Part shown: positions 56,335-64,000 of the stretch, piece after piece
How the letters are laid out: each line of letters opens with the position of its first letter
How positions within the stretch are numbered: position 1 is the first letter of the stretch
The notes under the pieces: generated by a model
The model's database searches: none
What the model was told of the DNA's origin: nothing
What the model saw: only the letters and a program-made list of their open reading frames with translations
Origin: Blautia sp. An249
GTDB lineage: Bacteria; Bacillota; Clostridia; Lachnospirales; Lachnospiraceae
Direction of reading: 5' to 3'
Length of the DNA: 64,000 nucleotides
Assembly (NCBI RefSeq): GCF_002159835.1
Contig: NZ_NFJL01000008.1
Coordinates: 62,001-126,000 of the forward strand
Made by a program: the position numbers and the translations under genes

Positions 56335-57477
56335 CTATAAAGGCAGGCGTTCCGTATGTTCCAGGAAATAGTCACGGATCAGAGTAACCCCTCCCAGTAA
56401 AATAGCGGTATCCTGCAGTCTGGAGGGAACCAGGCGGCAGTGCTTCTTCATGGAATTGGCCAGACAGTCGGTAATCTGCTGACACAACTGGGGAAAGTAC
56501 ATGGTAAAGGCGCTGTTTATAACAATCATTTCCGGATTTAATATCTGAAGGATATTATTAACGCCCACGGACAGATAGGTAACGAAATCATCGGCAGTGG
56601 AAAGGGCGTCAGCATCTTTTTTCTGATAGAGAACGGCAAACTCTTCAATGGAGATCTGCCGTCCTTTTTTTTGGGATAATTCCTTTAAAAGGGCGGTTTC
56701 CGAAGCATATTGTTCCAGACATCCCCGATTTCCGCAGGGACACTGCCGTCCCCGGATCTGGATAATGGAATGGCCGAACTCCCCGGCGTAGCCGTCCTGA
56801 CCCTTTAAAAGCTGACCCTTCATATAAATACCCAGTCCGATTCCTGCATGGACACTGATATTGACCAGGTTCTCACAGGAAAAGGCAAAGGCGTGTTCGC
56901 CCAATACAGAGAGATTGGCTTCGTTTTCCAATTGAACCGGGCAGTGAAATTTCTCCTGCAGTGCAGCGGCAAAGTCAATTCCACTGTAGGGAGAATAGGG
57001 GATGAAGACGGGACGGTTTTCATGAACCACTCCGTGAAGCCCCAGACTGATTCCCACCAGGCCGTAAGGGGAGGGCGGAAGTACCGCCAGGGACTGAGTA
57101 ATCAGGGAAATCAGACGGGGGAGAATCGTTTCCCGATCCGTATGGTTTTCCGTGCGTTTTAAAGCGCAGTGCTCCCCGGCCAGATTAGAGGTCAGAAGGG
57201 TAATGTATTCCGGAGACAAATCAATGGACAAAATATGCCCGCAGTCGGCGTTCAGCTTCAGCAAGATGGGTTTACGCCCTTTTTTTGTCTGTTCGTTTCC
57301 GATTTCTATGAGAAGGCCGGCGTCCAGAAGAGACTGTACAATAGAAGAGATGGTCGCCTTGGTCAGTCCTACCCTGGAGGCAAGAGCCGCCCGGGAAATG
57401 GGGCCTTCCTTCAGAACCGTCCGGATCACAAGCCTGGTATTTAAATTGCGGATTAATTCTTTACTTCCTGTAATCAT
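56335..57477 (-). CDS. ROK-family transcriptional repressor (XylR-like)
   Basis: Protein of 380 residues with an N-terminal winged helix (GPISRAALASRVGLTKATISSIVQSLLDAGLL) and a ROK sugar-sensing domain with the zinc motif CPCGNRGCLEQYAS. It is divergent from an isomerase and a xylulokinase gene, with AGTTTA-type operator sites between, so it probably represses both and itself. Minus-strand RBS AAAAGGAG. A match to XylR by context; the actual inducer is not known. Confidence 0.87.
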   Translation of the reverse strand: MITGSKELIRNLNTRLVIRTVLKEGPISRAALASRVGLTKATISSIVQSLLDAGLLIEIGNEQTKKGRKPILLKLNADCGHILSIDLSPEYITLLTSNLAGEHCALKRTENHTDRETILPRLISLITQSLAVLPPSPYGLVGISLGLHGVVHENRPVFIPYSPYSGIDFAAALQEKFHCPVQLENEANLSVLGEHAFAFSCENLVNISVHAGIGLGIYMKGQLLKGQDGYAGEFGHSIIQIRGRQCPCGNRGCLEQYASETALLKELSQKKGRQISIEEFAVLYQKKDADALSTADDFVTYLSVGVNNILQILNPEMIVINSAFTMYFPQLCQQITDCLANSMKKHCRLVPSRLQDTAILLGGVTLIRDYFLEHTERLPL

Positions 57478-57506
57478 GGTTTTCTCCTTTTCCTGTAGTA
57501 TACCAC

Positions 57507-57530
57507 AATTAGTTTAATAAATAAACAAAT
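57507..57530. promoter_or_regulatory. Operator-like site 1 (ROK/XylR type)
   Basis: GTTTA at 57512-57516 and TAAAC at 57522-57526 form a perfect inverted repeat with five bases between, inside TTAGTTT..AAACAAA, similar to XylR operators. It lies just upstream of the regulator's own -10 (TATACT on the minus strand, 57502-57497). Confidence 0.6.
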
Positions 57531-57545
57531 AAAATTGAAAAGGGG

Positions 57546-57573
57546 TTGAAATATTTGAAATAAGTGGTAAAAT
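57546..57573 (+). promoter_or_regulatory. Promoter of the isomerase-xylulokinase operon
   Basis: TTGAAA at 57546-57551 and TAAAAT at 57568-57573 with a 16-base spacer. Operator-like sites lie on both sides. Confidence 0.65.
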
Positions 57574-57581
57574 AAGCATAA

Positions 57582-57602
57582 AGTTTAATGACTGAACTAA
57601 TT
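57582..57602. promoter_or_regulatory. Operator-like site 2 (ROK/XylR type)
   Basis: AGTTTAATGACTGAACT has inverted AGTT/AACT ends and continues into AACTAATT, related to site 1. Placed just after the -10 element, it would block transcription when bound. Confidence 0.5.
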
Positions 57603-57631
57603 AAAAAGTATGAGAAAAAGGAGAAAACGCG

Positions 57632-59098
57632 ATGAGTAATATGCCGGAAATCAAACTGGGAATTGTAGCTGTAAGCAGAGACTGTTTTCCAAAGGAACTG
57701 TCCGAAAACAGAAGAAAGGCCGTAGCCGCTGCATACAAAGGAGAACTGTATGAATGTCCTACTGTCGTGGAAAGCGAAGTGGATATGCAGAAAGCTTTAA
57801 AAGAAGTTCGTGAAGCCGGATGCAATGCCTTAGTTGTCTATCTTGGAAACTTCGGACCGGAAACAGCAGAAACACTTATGGTGAAATATTTCCATGGTCC
57901 CTGCATGGTTGTTGCCGCAGCAGAGGAAACAGGAGACAATCTGGTACAGGGCCGGGGAGACGCTTACTGCGGAATGCTCAATGCCAGCTATAACCTGAAA
58001 CTGAGAAATCTGAAAGCGTATATACCGGAATACCCGGTGGGAACAGCAGAAGAAGTGGCTCAGATGATGGAAGAATTCCTTCCTGTTGCAAGAGCGATTG
58101 TGGCCATTAAGAATCTGAAAGTCATCAGCTTCGGACCACGCCCCCAGGATTTCCTGGCATGCAACGCACCCATTAAACGTCTCTACGATCTGGGAATTGA
58201 AATTGAAGAAAATTCAGAGCTGGATTTATTCGAAGCCTACCACAAACACGACGGAGATCCCAGAATTCCTGAAGTTGTGGCCGATATGGAAAAAGAGCTG
58301 GGAGAAGGCAATCAGAAACCGCAGATTCTGCCGAAACTGGCTCAGTATGAACTGACCTTGTTAGACTGGGTAGAACAGCACAAAGGTTCCAGAAAATATG
58401 TGACCATTGCCGGAAAGTGCTGGCCGGCCTTCCAGACTCAGTTCGGATTTGTTCCCTGTTATGTAAACAGCCGCCTGACGGCAAAGGGAATCCCGGTTTC
58501 CTGTGAAGTGGACATCTGGGGAGCAGTCAGTGAATTTATCGGAACGGTAGTCAGCCGGGATACAGTGACCTTACTGGATATTAACAACTCTGTACCGGCC
58601 GATATGTATGAGTCCGAAATCAAAGGGAAATTTAATTACACCTTAAAAGATACCTTTATGGGATTCCACTGCGGAAACACAGCGTCCGGAAAACTTTCTT
58701 TCTGCTCCATGAAATATCAGATGATCATGGCCAGAACCCTGCCGGAAGAAGTGACCCAGGGAACCTTAGAGGGAGATATTATTCCGGGAGATATTACCTT
58801 CTTCCGCCTTCAGAGTACTTCCGACGCAAAACTGAGAGCTTACATCGCTCAGGGCGAAGTTCTGCCGGTGGCTACCCGTTCCTTCGGAGCTATTGGAATC
58901 TTTGCAATTCCGGAGATGGGACGTTTCTACCGTCATGTTCTGGTAGAGAAAAACTATCCCCATCACGGAGCAGTGGCCTTCGGCCATTTCGGAAAAGAGC
59001 TTTACGAAGTATTTAAATACATAGGAATTGAAGTAGAAGAAATTAATTATAATCAGCCAAAAGAAGTTCGTTATCCGACGGAAAATCCGTTTGCTTAA
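57632..59098 (+). CDS. L-fucose/L-arabinose isomerase-fold protein
   Basis: Protein of 488 residues resembling the L-fucose/L-arabinose isomerase superfamily, with the C-terminal fucose-isomerase-like domain (YTLKDTFMGFHCGNTASGKLSFC). Such enzymes interconvert aldoses and ketoses using a divalent metal. With a xylulokinase next door, the product may be xylulose or ribulose, but the substrate cannot be set by eye. No classical xylA is present in the window. RBS AAAAAGGAG. Confidence 0.8.
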   Translation: MSNMPEIKLGIVAVSRDCFPKELSENRRKAVAAAYKGELYECPTVVESEVDMQKALKEVREAGCNALVVYLGNFGPETAETLMVKYFHGPCMVVAAAEETGDNLVQGRGDAYCGMLNASYNLKLRNLKAYIPEYPVGTAEEVAQMMEEFLPVARAIVAIKNLKVISFGPRPQDFLACNAPIKRLYDLGIEIEENSELDLFEAYHKHDGDPRIPEVVADMEKELGEGNQKPQILPKLAQYELTLLDWVEQHKGSRKYVTIAGKCWPAFQTQFGFVPCYVNSRLTAKGIPVSCEVDIWGAVSEFIGTVVSRDTVTLLDINNSVPADMYESEIKGKFNYTLKDTFMGFHCGNTASGKLSFCSMKYQMIMARTLPEEVTQGTLEGDIIPGDITFFRLQSTSDAKLRAYIAQGEVLPVATRSFGAIGIFAIPEMGRFYRHVLVEKNYPHHGAVAFGHFGKELYEVFKYIGIEVEEINYNQPKEVRYPTENPFA

Positions 59099-59115
59099 GC
59101 AGAAAGGGGAAGGCT

Positions 59116-60573
59116 ATGTATTACATCGGCGTAGATTTGGGCACCTCTGCCGTGAAACTTCTGTTGATGAAAGAGGACGGGAAAATTGAAAATGTGGTTT
59201 CCGAAGAGTATCCCCTGTATTTTCCCCGGGAGGGATGGTCCCAGCAGAATCCCCGGGACTGGTGGGAACAGACGGTTCTGGGAATCCGTAAGCTGACGGA
59301 AGGATTTGATAAAAGTCAGGTGGCCGGAATCAGTTTCGGAGGACAGATGCACGGGCTGGTGGTTCTGGATGAGAACGACCAGGTTATCCGTCCGGCCATT
59401 CTCTGGAATGACGGCAGAACCCAGGAAGAAACCGAATATCTGAACCGGGAGATAGGAAAAGAAAATCTGTCTGCGTATACTGCCAATATTGCTTTTGCCG
59501 GATTTACAGCGCCTAAGTTGCTGTGGATGAGAAAGCAGGAACCGGAAAATTTCTCAAAAATAGCAAAGATCATGCTGCCCAAAGACTATCTGGCTTACCG
59601 GATGACAGGGGTTCACAGCACCGATTATTCCGATGCGTCCGGGATGCTTTTGCTGGATGTGAAGAACAGGCGCTGGTCTGAGCCGATGATGGAAATCTGC
59701 GGAATCAGCAGAGAACAGCTTCCGGATTTATATGAAAGCTATGAGGTTACCGGAACTCTTACAAAGGAAGCGGCAAAGGAGCTGGATCTGCCAAAGACCT
59801 GTAAGGTAGCGGCCGGGGCGGGAGACAACGCCGCCGCTGCTGTGGGAACCGGAACCGTGGGAGAAGGAAAATGCAATGTCTCTCTGGGAACCAGCGGAAC
59901 CATCTTTATTTCCAGCAGAGAGTTTCAGGTGGACAGTCATAACGCCCTCCATGCCTTTGCCCATGCGGACGGCCATTACCATTTAATGGGATGTATGTTA
60001 AGCGCAGCTTCCTGCAACAAATGGTGGATGGATGAGATTATCCGGACCAAAGAATATGGGAAAGAACAGGAAAAGATTCAGGAACTGGGGAACAATCATG
60101 TGTATTTCCTCCCTTATCTGATGGGAGAGCGTTCCCCCCATAACGATCCGAAGGTGAGAAGCATGTTCCTTGGAATGTCTATGGATACTACCAGGGAGGA
60201 TATGACCCAGGCGGTACTGGAAGGGGTTGCCTTTGCTATCCGGGATTCTCTGGAAGTGGCGAAAGCCCTGGGAATTGCCGTAACCCGTACCAATATCTGC
60301 GGCGGGGGAGCAAAAAGCCCTCTCTGGAAAAAAATCATGGCAAATGTCTTAAGGATACCGGTGGATATTGTAAAAGAGGAAGAAGGGCCGGCTCTTGGCG
60401 GGGCCATGCTTGCAGCCGTAGCCTGTAAAGAGTACGCGACTGTAGAAGAAGCAGCGCAAAAAATCGTAAAGATTGTCGATACCGTATACCCGGATCCGGA
60501 ATTGATGGAACGTTATGAGAAAAGATACCAAAGTTTTGTCCGGTTATATCCGGCTGTACGGGGACTTTTCTGA
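59116..60573 (+). CDS. xylB: Xylulokinase (FGGY family)
   Basis: Sugar kinase of 485 residues that phosphorylates D-xylulose to xylulose 5-phosphate. N-terminal YIGVDLGTSAVKLLLM (phosphate 1), GISFGGQMHGLVVLDE, LWNDGRTQEE and the C-terminal adenosine motif ICGGGAKSPLWKKIMAN are typical of XylB. It follows the isomerase by 17 bases with GAAAGGGGA as RBS. Confidence 0.9.
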   Translation: MYYIGVDLGTSAVKLLLMKEDGKIENVVSEEYPLYFPREGWSQQNPRDWWEQTVLGIRKLTEGFDKSQVAGISFGGQMHGLVVLDENDQVIRPAILWNDGRTQEETEYLNREIGKENLSAYTANIAFAGFTAPKLLWMRKQEPENFSKIAKIMLPKDYLAYRMTGVHSTDYSDASGMLLLDVKNRRWSEPMMEICGISREQLPDLYESYEVTGTLTKEAAKELDLPKTCKVAAGAGDNAAAAVGTGTVGEGKCNVSLGTSGTIFISSREFQVDSHNALHAFAHADGHYHLMGCMLSAASCNKWWMDEIIRTKEYGKEQEKIQELGNNHVYFLPYLMGERSPHNDPKVRSMFLGMSMDTTREDMTQAVLEGVAFAIRDSLEVAKALGIAVTRTNICGGGAKSPLWKKIMANVLRIPVDIVKEEEGPALGGAMLAAVACKEYATVEEAAQKIVKIVDTVYPDPELMERYEKRYQSFVRLYPAVRGLF

Positions 60574-60599
60574 ATAAAAAAGTAATTAAAACGGAAAAA

Positions 60600-60640
60600 A
60601 CAAAAGCACAATCAGAATTTGGTTGTGCTTTTGTCTTTTT
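60600..60640. terminator. Bidirectional terminator between xylB and the small XRE gene
   Basis: ACAAAAGCACAA 60600-60611 and TTGTGCTTTTGT 60623-60634 form a perfect 12-bp stem. T-runs on the plus strand and A-runs before it would serve both convergent genes. Confidence 0.85.
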
Positions 60641-60656
60641 CTATTTAAAATAATGG

Positions 60657-60869
60657 TTAGAAAGGTTCTCGGCGATTGGTACGTCCTACCAGATAATCCA
60701 CAGAAGTATGATAATAATTGGCAAGGCGTATCATAGTTTCAATAGGAATATTGCGAGTACCGTTTTCATAGTGAGAATATGTCCGTTGAGAAATATGAAG
60801 GTATTCACTGATTTCCTTCTGAGTAAGATCAGCGTCTTCTCTTAGATTTTTCAAACGTTCATATTTCAT
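60657..60869 (-). CDS. Small XRE-family HTH repressor
   Basis: Cro/CI-like protein of 70 residues, almost only the DNA-binding domain: DLTQKEISEYLHISQRTYSHYENGTRNIPIETMIRLANYYHTSVDYLVGRT. It is divergent from a 58-residue gene across a perfect 15-bp palindrome. This suggests it represses itself and that gene. Minus-strand RBS GAGGTGAGG. Confidence 0.88.
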   Translation of the reverse strand: MKYERLKNLREDADLTQKEISEYLHISQRTYSHYENGTRNIPIETMIRLANYYHTSVDYLVGRTNRREPF

Positions 60870-60897
60870 AACCTCACCTCATGAAAGAGTATATCCC

Positions 60898-60912
60898 AGA
60901 ACAATTTGTTCT
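60898..60912. promoter_or_regulatory. Perfect palindromic operator AGAACAA-T-TTGTTCT
   Basis: A 15-bp palindrome centred on 60905 between divergent genes. A weaker related site (GGAACAAAATGGTCT) lies at 60923-60937, overlapping the plus-strand promoter. Likely bound by the XRE repressor. Confidence 0.72.
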
Positions 60913-60913
60913 A

Positions 60914-60942
60914 TTGCGAATTGGAACAAAATGGTCTAAAAT
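60914..60942 (+). promoter_or_regulatory. Promoter of the 58-residue protein gene
   Basis: TTGCGA at 60914-60919 and TAAAAT at 60937-60942 with a 17-base spacer; the -35 adjoins the palindrome at 60898-60912. Confidence 0.65.
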
Positions 60943-60963
60943 GGAAGGAAGGAGGAAGAATTC

Positions 60964-61140
60964 ATGAAAGAAAAGGATTTTGTACAGGAGCTCTATCAGG
61001 TTTTAAACCGTACCAGAAGAATTCACATTGAGACTTTAATTATTGACGACAGAACAGAAATTCCGGATCTGCTGGTGGAATTAAGCTCCGGTGAAAAATT
61101 TTCAATTAGTGTTAAAAAGCTTGAGAATATTATATTTTAG
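60964..61140 (+). CDS. Small protein of unknown function, 58 residues
   Basis: Starts at ATG 60964 after GGAAGGAGG and ends with TAG at 61138-61140. It has an acidic/basic, probably helical N terminus (MKEKDFVQELYQVLNRTRRI) and beta-prone remainder with no membrane segment. No known domain recognised. Codon use resembles the neighbours and the RBS is excellent, so it is probably real. Under apparent control of the divergent XRE repressor. Confidence 0.75.
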   Translation: MKEKDFVQELYQVLNRTRRIHIETLIIDDRTEIPDLLVELSSGEKFSISVKKLENIIF

Positions 61141-61235
61141 TTAATTCTTATCTTATTTCTGAAATTCCGGACTTTCGTCCCCAAGATCCCATGAAGCTGC
61201 TTGAAAATTGAATAGAAAACAGAAAGGAAAATGGA

Positions 61236-62756
61236 ATGTTTAGTAAAGTATTATCTGCATCCATTCTGGGGATGGAAGTTTGCCCTGTCCAGGTGGAAGC
61301 AGACATCAGCAACGGCCTTCCTTCTTTTATCATGGTCGGATATGTATCAAGTCAGGTAAAAGAAGCCCAGGACCGGGTGAAAACCGCGTTAAAAAACACG
61401 GGCATCTATCTCCCGCCCAAAAAGATTACGGTAAACTTTTCCCCCTCTAATATAAAGAAAGAAGGCGCCGGCTTTGATCTCCCTGTGGCCGCCGCTGTAC
61501 TGGCCGCCGCCCAGCTCTATCCGGGCCAGAGGCTGGAGGGGATGTTTCTGGCCGGGGAGCTGAGTTTAAGCGGAAAGGTCAACGGCATATGGGGAATCCT
61601 GCCCATGGTTGCCAAAGCCAGAGAACTGGGCTGCCATACCTGTCTCATTCCCCGGGAAAATGTAAAAGAAGGGAGAATGATAGAAGGCATTCGGGTTATC
61701 GGCATTTCTTCGGTAAAAGAAATGCTGGACTATCTGAGAGGAAAAGAGATTCCCAGTGTCCCTTTGCAAAAGGAAAAGGCCCCTGAAGAGACATACCGGG
61801 AGGATTTCTCCCACATTCAGGGACAGGCAGCGGCGAAAAGAGCGCTGGAAATTGCAGTCAGCGGGTTTCACAATCTGCTTCTGGTGGGGCCTCCCGGCTG
61901 CGGAAAAAGTATGATGGCCCGCTGTGTGCCGTCCGTCTTTCCTCCCTTAAGCCGGGAAGAATCTCTGGAGCTTACAAGAATCTACAGTATTGCAGGCCTT
62001 TTGTCCGCCGAAAATCCTGTGATGAGGAACCGTCCTTTTCGGGCGCCTCATCATACGGCTTCGCCTCAGGCCATGGCCGGAGGCGGAAGAATTCCCAGAC
62101 CGGGAGAGATCACCCTTGCCCACAGAGGCGTCCTCTTTTTAGACGAGATGCCGGAATTTTCCAGAGGGAGTCTGGAGATTCTCAGACAGCCTCTGGAAGA
62201 GAAGAAAATCCGGCTTTCCAGAGCCAGCGGGACCTATACGTTTCCCGCGGACTTTCTGCTTCTGGCTGCCATGAATCCCTGCCCCTGCGGGCATTATCCG
62301 GACGTGGAGCGGTGCAGCTGCACCCGGCAGGAAATCGAAAGGTATACAAAGAAAATCAGTCATTCCCTGTTAGAGCGCATGGATTTATGTGTGGAGACAA
62401 TGCCTGTGAAGTTTCAGGAGGCGGCCGCAGGAAGAAAAGAGGAGACGTCCCGGGAAATCCGAAAGAGGGTGGAGCGGGTGCATCAGATTCAAAGTGAGAG
62501 ATACAAGGATAGGAGTATCCGGTTTAACGGGGAGCTGTCTGCAGCGGATATTTCCAGGTACTGCAGTCTGTCGGCAGAAGGAAAAATCCTGATGGAGCAG
62601 GCCTATGAGAGTCTGCATCTGAGCGTACGCTCCTATCACAGAGTCTTAAAAACAGCCAGAACCATTGCCGACATGGAGGAGAGAGAAGAGATTGGCGTAA
62701 GCCATTTAACAGAGGCGCTGACGTACCGGATGTCCGGCTTTAGGAGCTGGGAGTAG
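61236..62756 (+). CDS. comM: YifB-family Mg chelatase-like AAA ATPase (ComM-like)
   Basis: Protein of 506 residues. An N-terminal Lon-protease-like domain (about 1-170) is followed by an AAA+ domain: Walker A LLVGPPGCGKSMMAR, Walker B VLFLDEMPEF, and a C-terminal part with AMNPCPCGHYPD and CSCTRQEIERY cysteines. ComM is a branch-migration helicase aiding integration of transformed DNA in Vibrio; it is next to dprA here. RBS GAAAGGA. Confidence 0.92.
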   Translation: MFSKVLSASILGMEVCPVQVEADISNGLPSFIMVGYVSSQVKEAQDRVKTALKNTGIYLPPKKITVNFSPSNIKKEGAGFDLPVAAAVLAAAQLYPGQRLEGMFLAGELSLSGKVNGIWGILPMVAKARELGCHTCLIPRENVKEGRMIEGIRVIGISSVKEMLDYLRGKEIPSVPLQKEKAPEETYREDFSHIQGQAAAKRALEIAVSGFHNLLLVGPPGCGKSMMARCVPSVFPPLSREESLELTRIYSIAGLLSAENPVMRNRPFRAPHHTASPQAMAGGGRIPRPGEITLAHRGVLFLDEMPEFSRGSLEILRQPLEEKKIRLSRASGTYTFPADFLLLAAMNPCPCGHYPDVERCSCTRQEIERYTKKISHSLLERMDLCVETMPVKFQEAAAGRKEETSREIRKRVERVHQIQSERYKDRSIRFNGELSAADISRYCSLSAEGKILMEQAYESLHLSVRSYHRVLKTARTIADMEEREEIGVSHLTEALTYRMSGFRSWE

Positions 62757-62778
62757 GAAAGAGGAGGATGAGAATAAT

Positions 62779-63663
62779 ATGGAAGAAATGCAGAGCAGAC
62801 GCATAGAATGTATTACCCGCCGGGACCGGAGATACCCGGAGAGAATGAGAGAATTGCCGGACATGCCCGAGAGAATCTATGTTCTGGGAAATCTTCCCCG
62901 GGACGATGTTCCCTCCATTGCCATTATCGGAGCCAGAAAATCCAGTTACTATGGAAGATCCCAGGCGTCTGCCTACGCCCGGTACTTCAGCAGTCTGGGG
63001 ATCCAGGTAATCAGCGGTATGGCTCTGGGGATTGACGGAGAAGCACATCGGGGCGCTCTGGAGGCCGGGACTCCCACCTATGCAGTATTGGGATGCGGGG
63101 TGGATGTCTGCTATCCCCGATCCAATGAGATACTTTACCAAAAGATCCAACAGAAGGGAGGAATCATCAGTGAACAGCCGCCCGGACAGGGAGCCAGACC
63201 CGGATTTTTTCCCCTGCGCAACCGAATCATCAGCGCCCTGGCCGATGTGATCTTAGTGATCGAGGCAAGAGAAAAAAGCGGTTCCTCCATTACGGTCAAC
63301 TATGCCCTGGAACAGGGAAAGGCAGTGTATGCCCTGCCGGGGCCGGTGGGGAAGGAGCTGAGCGTGGGGTGCCACAGGCTGATCGACGAGGGTGCAGGGA
63401 TTGCCTACACTCCGGAAATTATCCTGAGAGAATGGGAACATAAGACGAAAAAAGAAGAAAACCCTCTGAAAAAAAAGAAGATAGGACTTGCAGGAGATAG
63501 GGATTTGGTGTATAGTGTACTCGATTTACAACCCAAAAGTCTGAATGAACTGGCCAAAAAGTCTCAGATGTCTTTACAGAAAACAGCGCAGGCCTTAATA
63601 GAGCTGGAACTTTTGGGCATGATAACTGAAGTTGGCAAAAATTATTATAGAAGGAATCCGTAA
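62779..63663 (+). CDS. dprA: DNA processing protein DprA
   Basis: Protein of 294 residues that loads RecA on incoming single-stranded DNA. Rossmann-fold signatures: [29 protein letters not shown] and [28 protein letters not shown]-terminal winged helix is visible ([27 protein letters not shown]). Compared with longer DprA proteins, the N-terminal SAM-like region is short. It forms a group with yifB and topA. Confidence 0.94.
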   Translation: MEEMQSRRIECITRRDRRYPERMRELPDMPERIYVLGNLPRDDVPSIAIIGARKSSYYGRSQASAYARYFSSLGIQVISGMALGIDGEAHRGALEAGTPTYAVLGCGVDVCYPRSNEILYQKIQQKGGIISEQPPGQGARPGFFPLRNRIISALADVILVIEAREKSGSSITVNYALEQGKAVYALPGPVGKELSVGCHRLIDEGAGIAYTPEIILREWEHKTKKEENPLKKKKIGLAGDRDLVYSVLDLQPKSLNELAKKSQMSLQKTAQALIELELLGMITEVGKNYYRRNP

Positions 63664-63721
63664 GAATGAGAAGAAAAGCTGGAAACAGCTTTGTAGATTC
63701 CATGATTACAGGAGAGGTAAC

Positions 63722-64000
63722 ATGGCAAAATATCTGGTAATCGTTGAGTCACCGGCTAAGGTGAAAACAATTAAGAAGTTTTTAGGAAGTAATTATGAGG
63801 TGGAAGCCTCTAACGGGCATGTAAGAGATTTGCCCAAAAGTCAGTTGGGAATTGATATTGAAAATGATTATGAACCGAAATATATTACAATCCGGGGAAA
63901 GGGAGAACTTCTGGCAAAGCTGCGTAAATCAGCAAAAAAGGCCGATAAAATCTACCTGGCCACCGACCCTGACCGGGAGGGAGAGGCGATCTCCTGGCAT
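63722..64000 (+). CDS. topA: DNA topoisomerase I, N-terminal part (runs off the window)
   Basis: The first 93 residues of type IA topoisomerase: [20 protein letters not shown] (Toprim start with the catalytic Glu9), [11 protein letters not shown] and [14 protein letters not shown] with the acidic triad. It relaxes negative supercoils. RBS AGGAGAGG. The gene continues past 64000. Confidence 0.96.
   Translation, partial: MAKYLVIVESPAKVKTIKKFLGSNYEVEASNGHVRDLPKSQLGIDIENDYEPKYITIRGKGELLAKLRKSAKKADKIYLATDPDREGEAISWH

Overview
This window comes from a low-to-mid GC, endospore-forming Firmicute, most likely a member of the Lachnospiraceae (Clostridium cluster XIVa). Supporting points are the spoIIA-spoVA sporulation block, ribosomal genes typical of Clostridia (zinc-type S14, zinc-free S4, an enlarged L17), a type III glutamine synthetase, and a DUF5717-like gene followed by an Hsp70-like gene, an arrangement I associate with this family. 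The genus cannot be fixed from the window alone. No rRNA, tRNA, CRISPR array, prophage or transposase gene was recognised.

Layout. 1-4794: the end of an unknown gene, then spoIIAA-spoIIAB-sigF and spoVAA-AB-AC-AD-AE, with a good sigma-G-type promoter between the two blocks. 4857-8681: tcdA, murB, rapZ, whiA and a Crh/HPr-like gene. 8734-10902: a PAP2 phosphatase facing a membrane protein that looks like a catalytically dead signal peptidase. 10959-11206: a cluster of large hairpins that resembles a non-coding mobile repeat. 11242-27678: the S10-spc-alpha ribosomal supercluster with secY, adk, map, infA and rpoA. It has a strong promoter with a structured leader before rpsJ, a second promoter before rpmJ, and a striking multi-hairpin stretch between rpmJ and rpsM.

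27797-43368: mixed metabolism and regulation: an M24 peptidase, a small XRE regulator, an SDR reductase, a lipid kinase, glnN, a MoxR/VWA pair, a CdaR-like regulator, ftsE-ftsX, a CtpA-like protease, a DegV protein, a DMT exporter and an omega-amidase-like nitrilase next to a CobD/HisC-like aminotransferase (43385-44485). 44573-50163: a tight three-gene operon encoding a giant solenoid protein (DUF5717-like), an Hsp70/actin-fold protein with a degraded nucleotide motif, and a TPR protein. This is the best candidate here for an undescribed system.

50276-64000: a polar amino acid ABC transporter, purB-purA, a membrane-anchored HAD protein, a ROK regulator divergent from a sugar isomerase and xylulokinase, a small XRE regulator divergent from a 58-residue protein over a perfect palindrome, and yifB-dprA-topA (topA runs off the end). 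Most long intergenic gaps hold terminators, promoters or RNA hairpins, which are listed. Start codons were revised where ribosome binding sites or family conservation favour an internal start.
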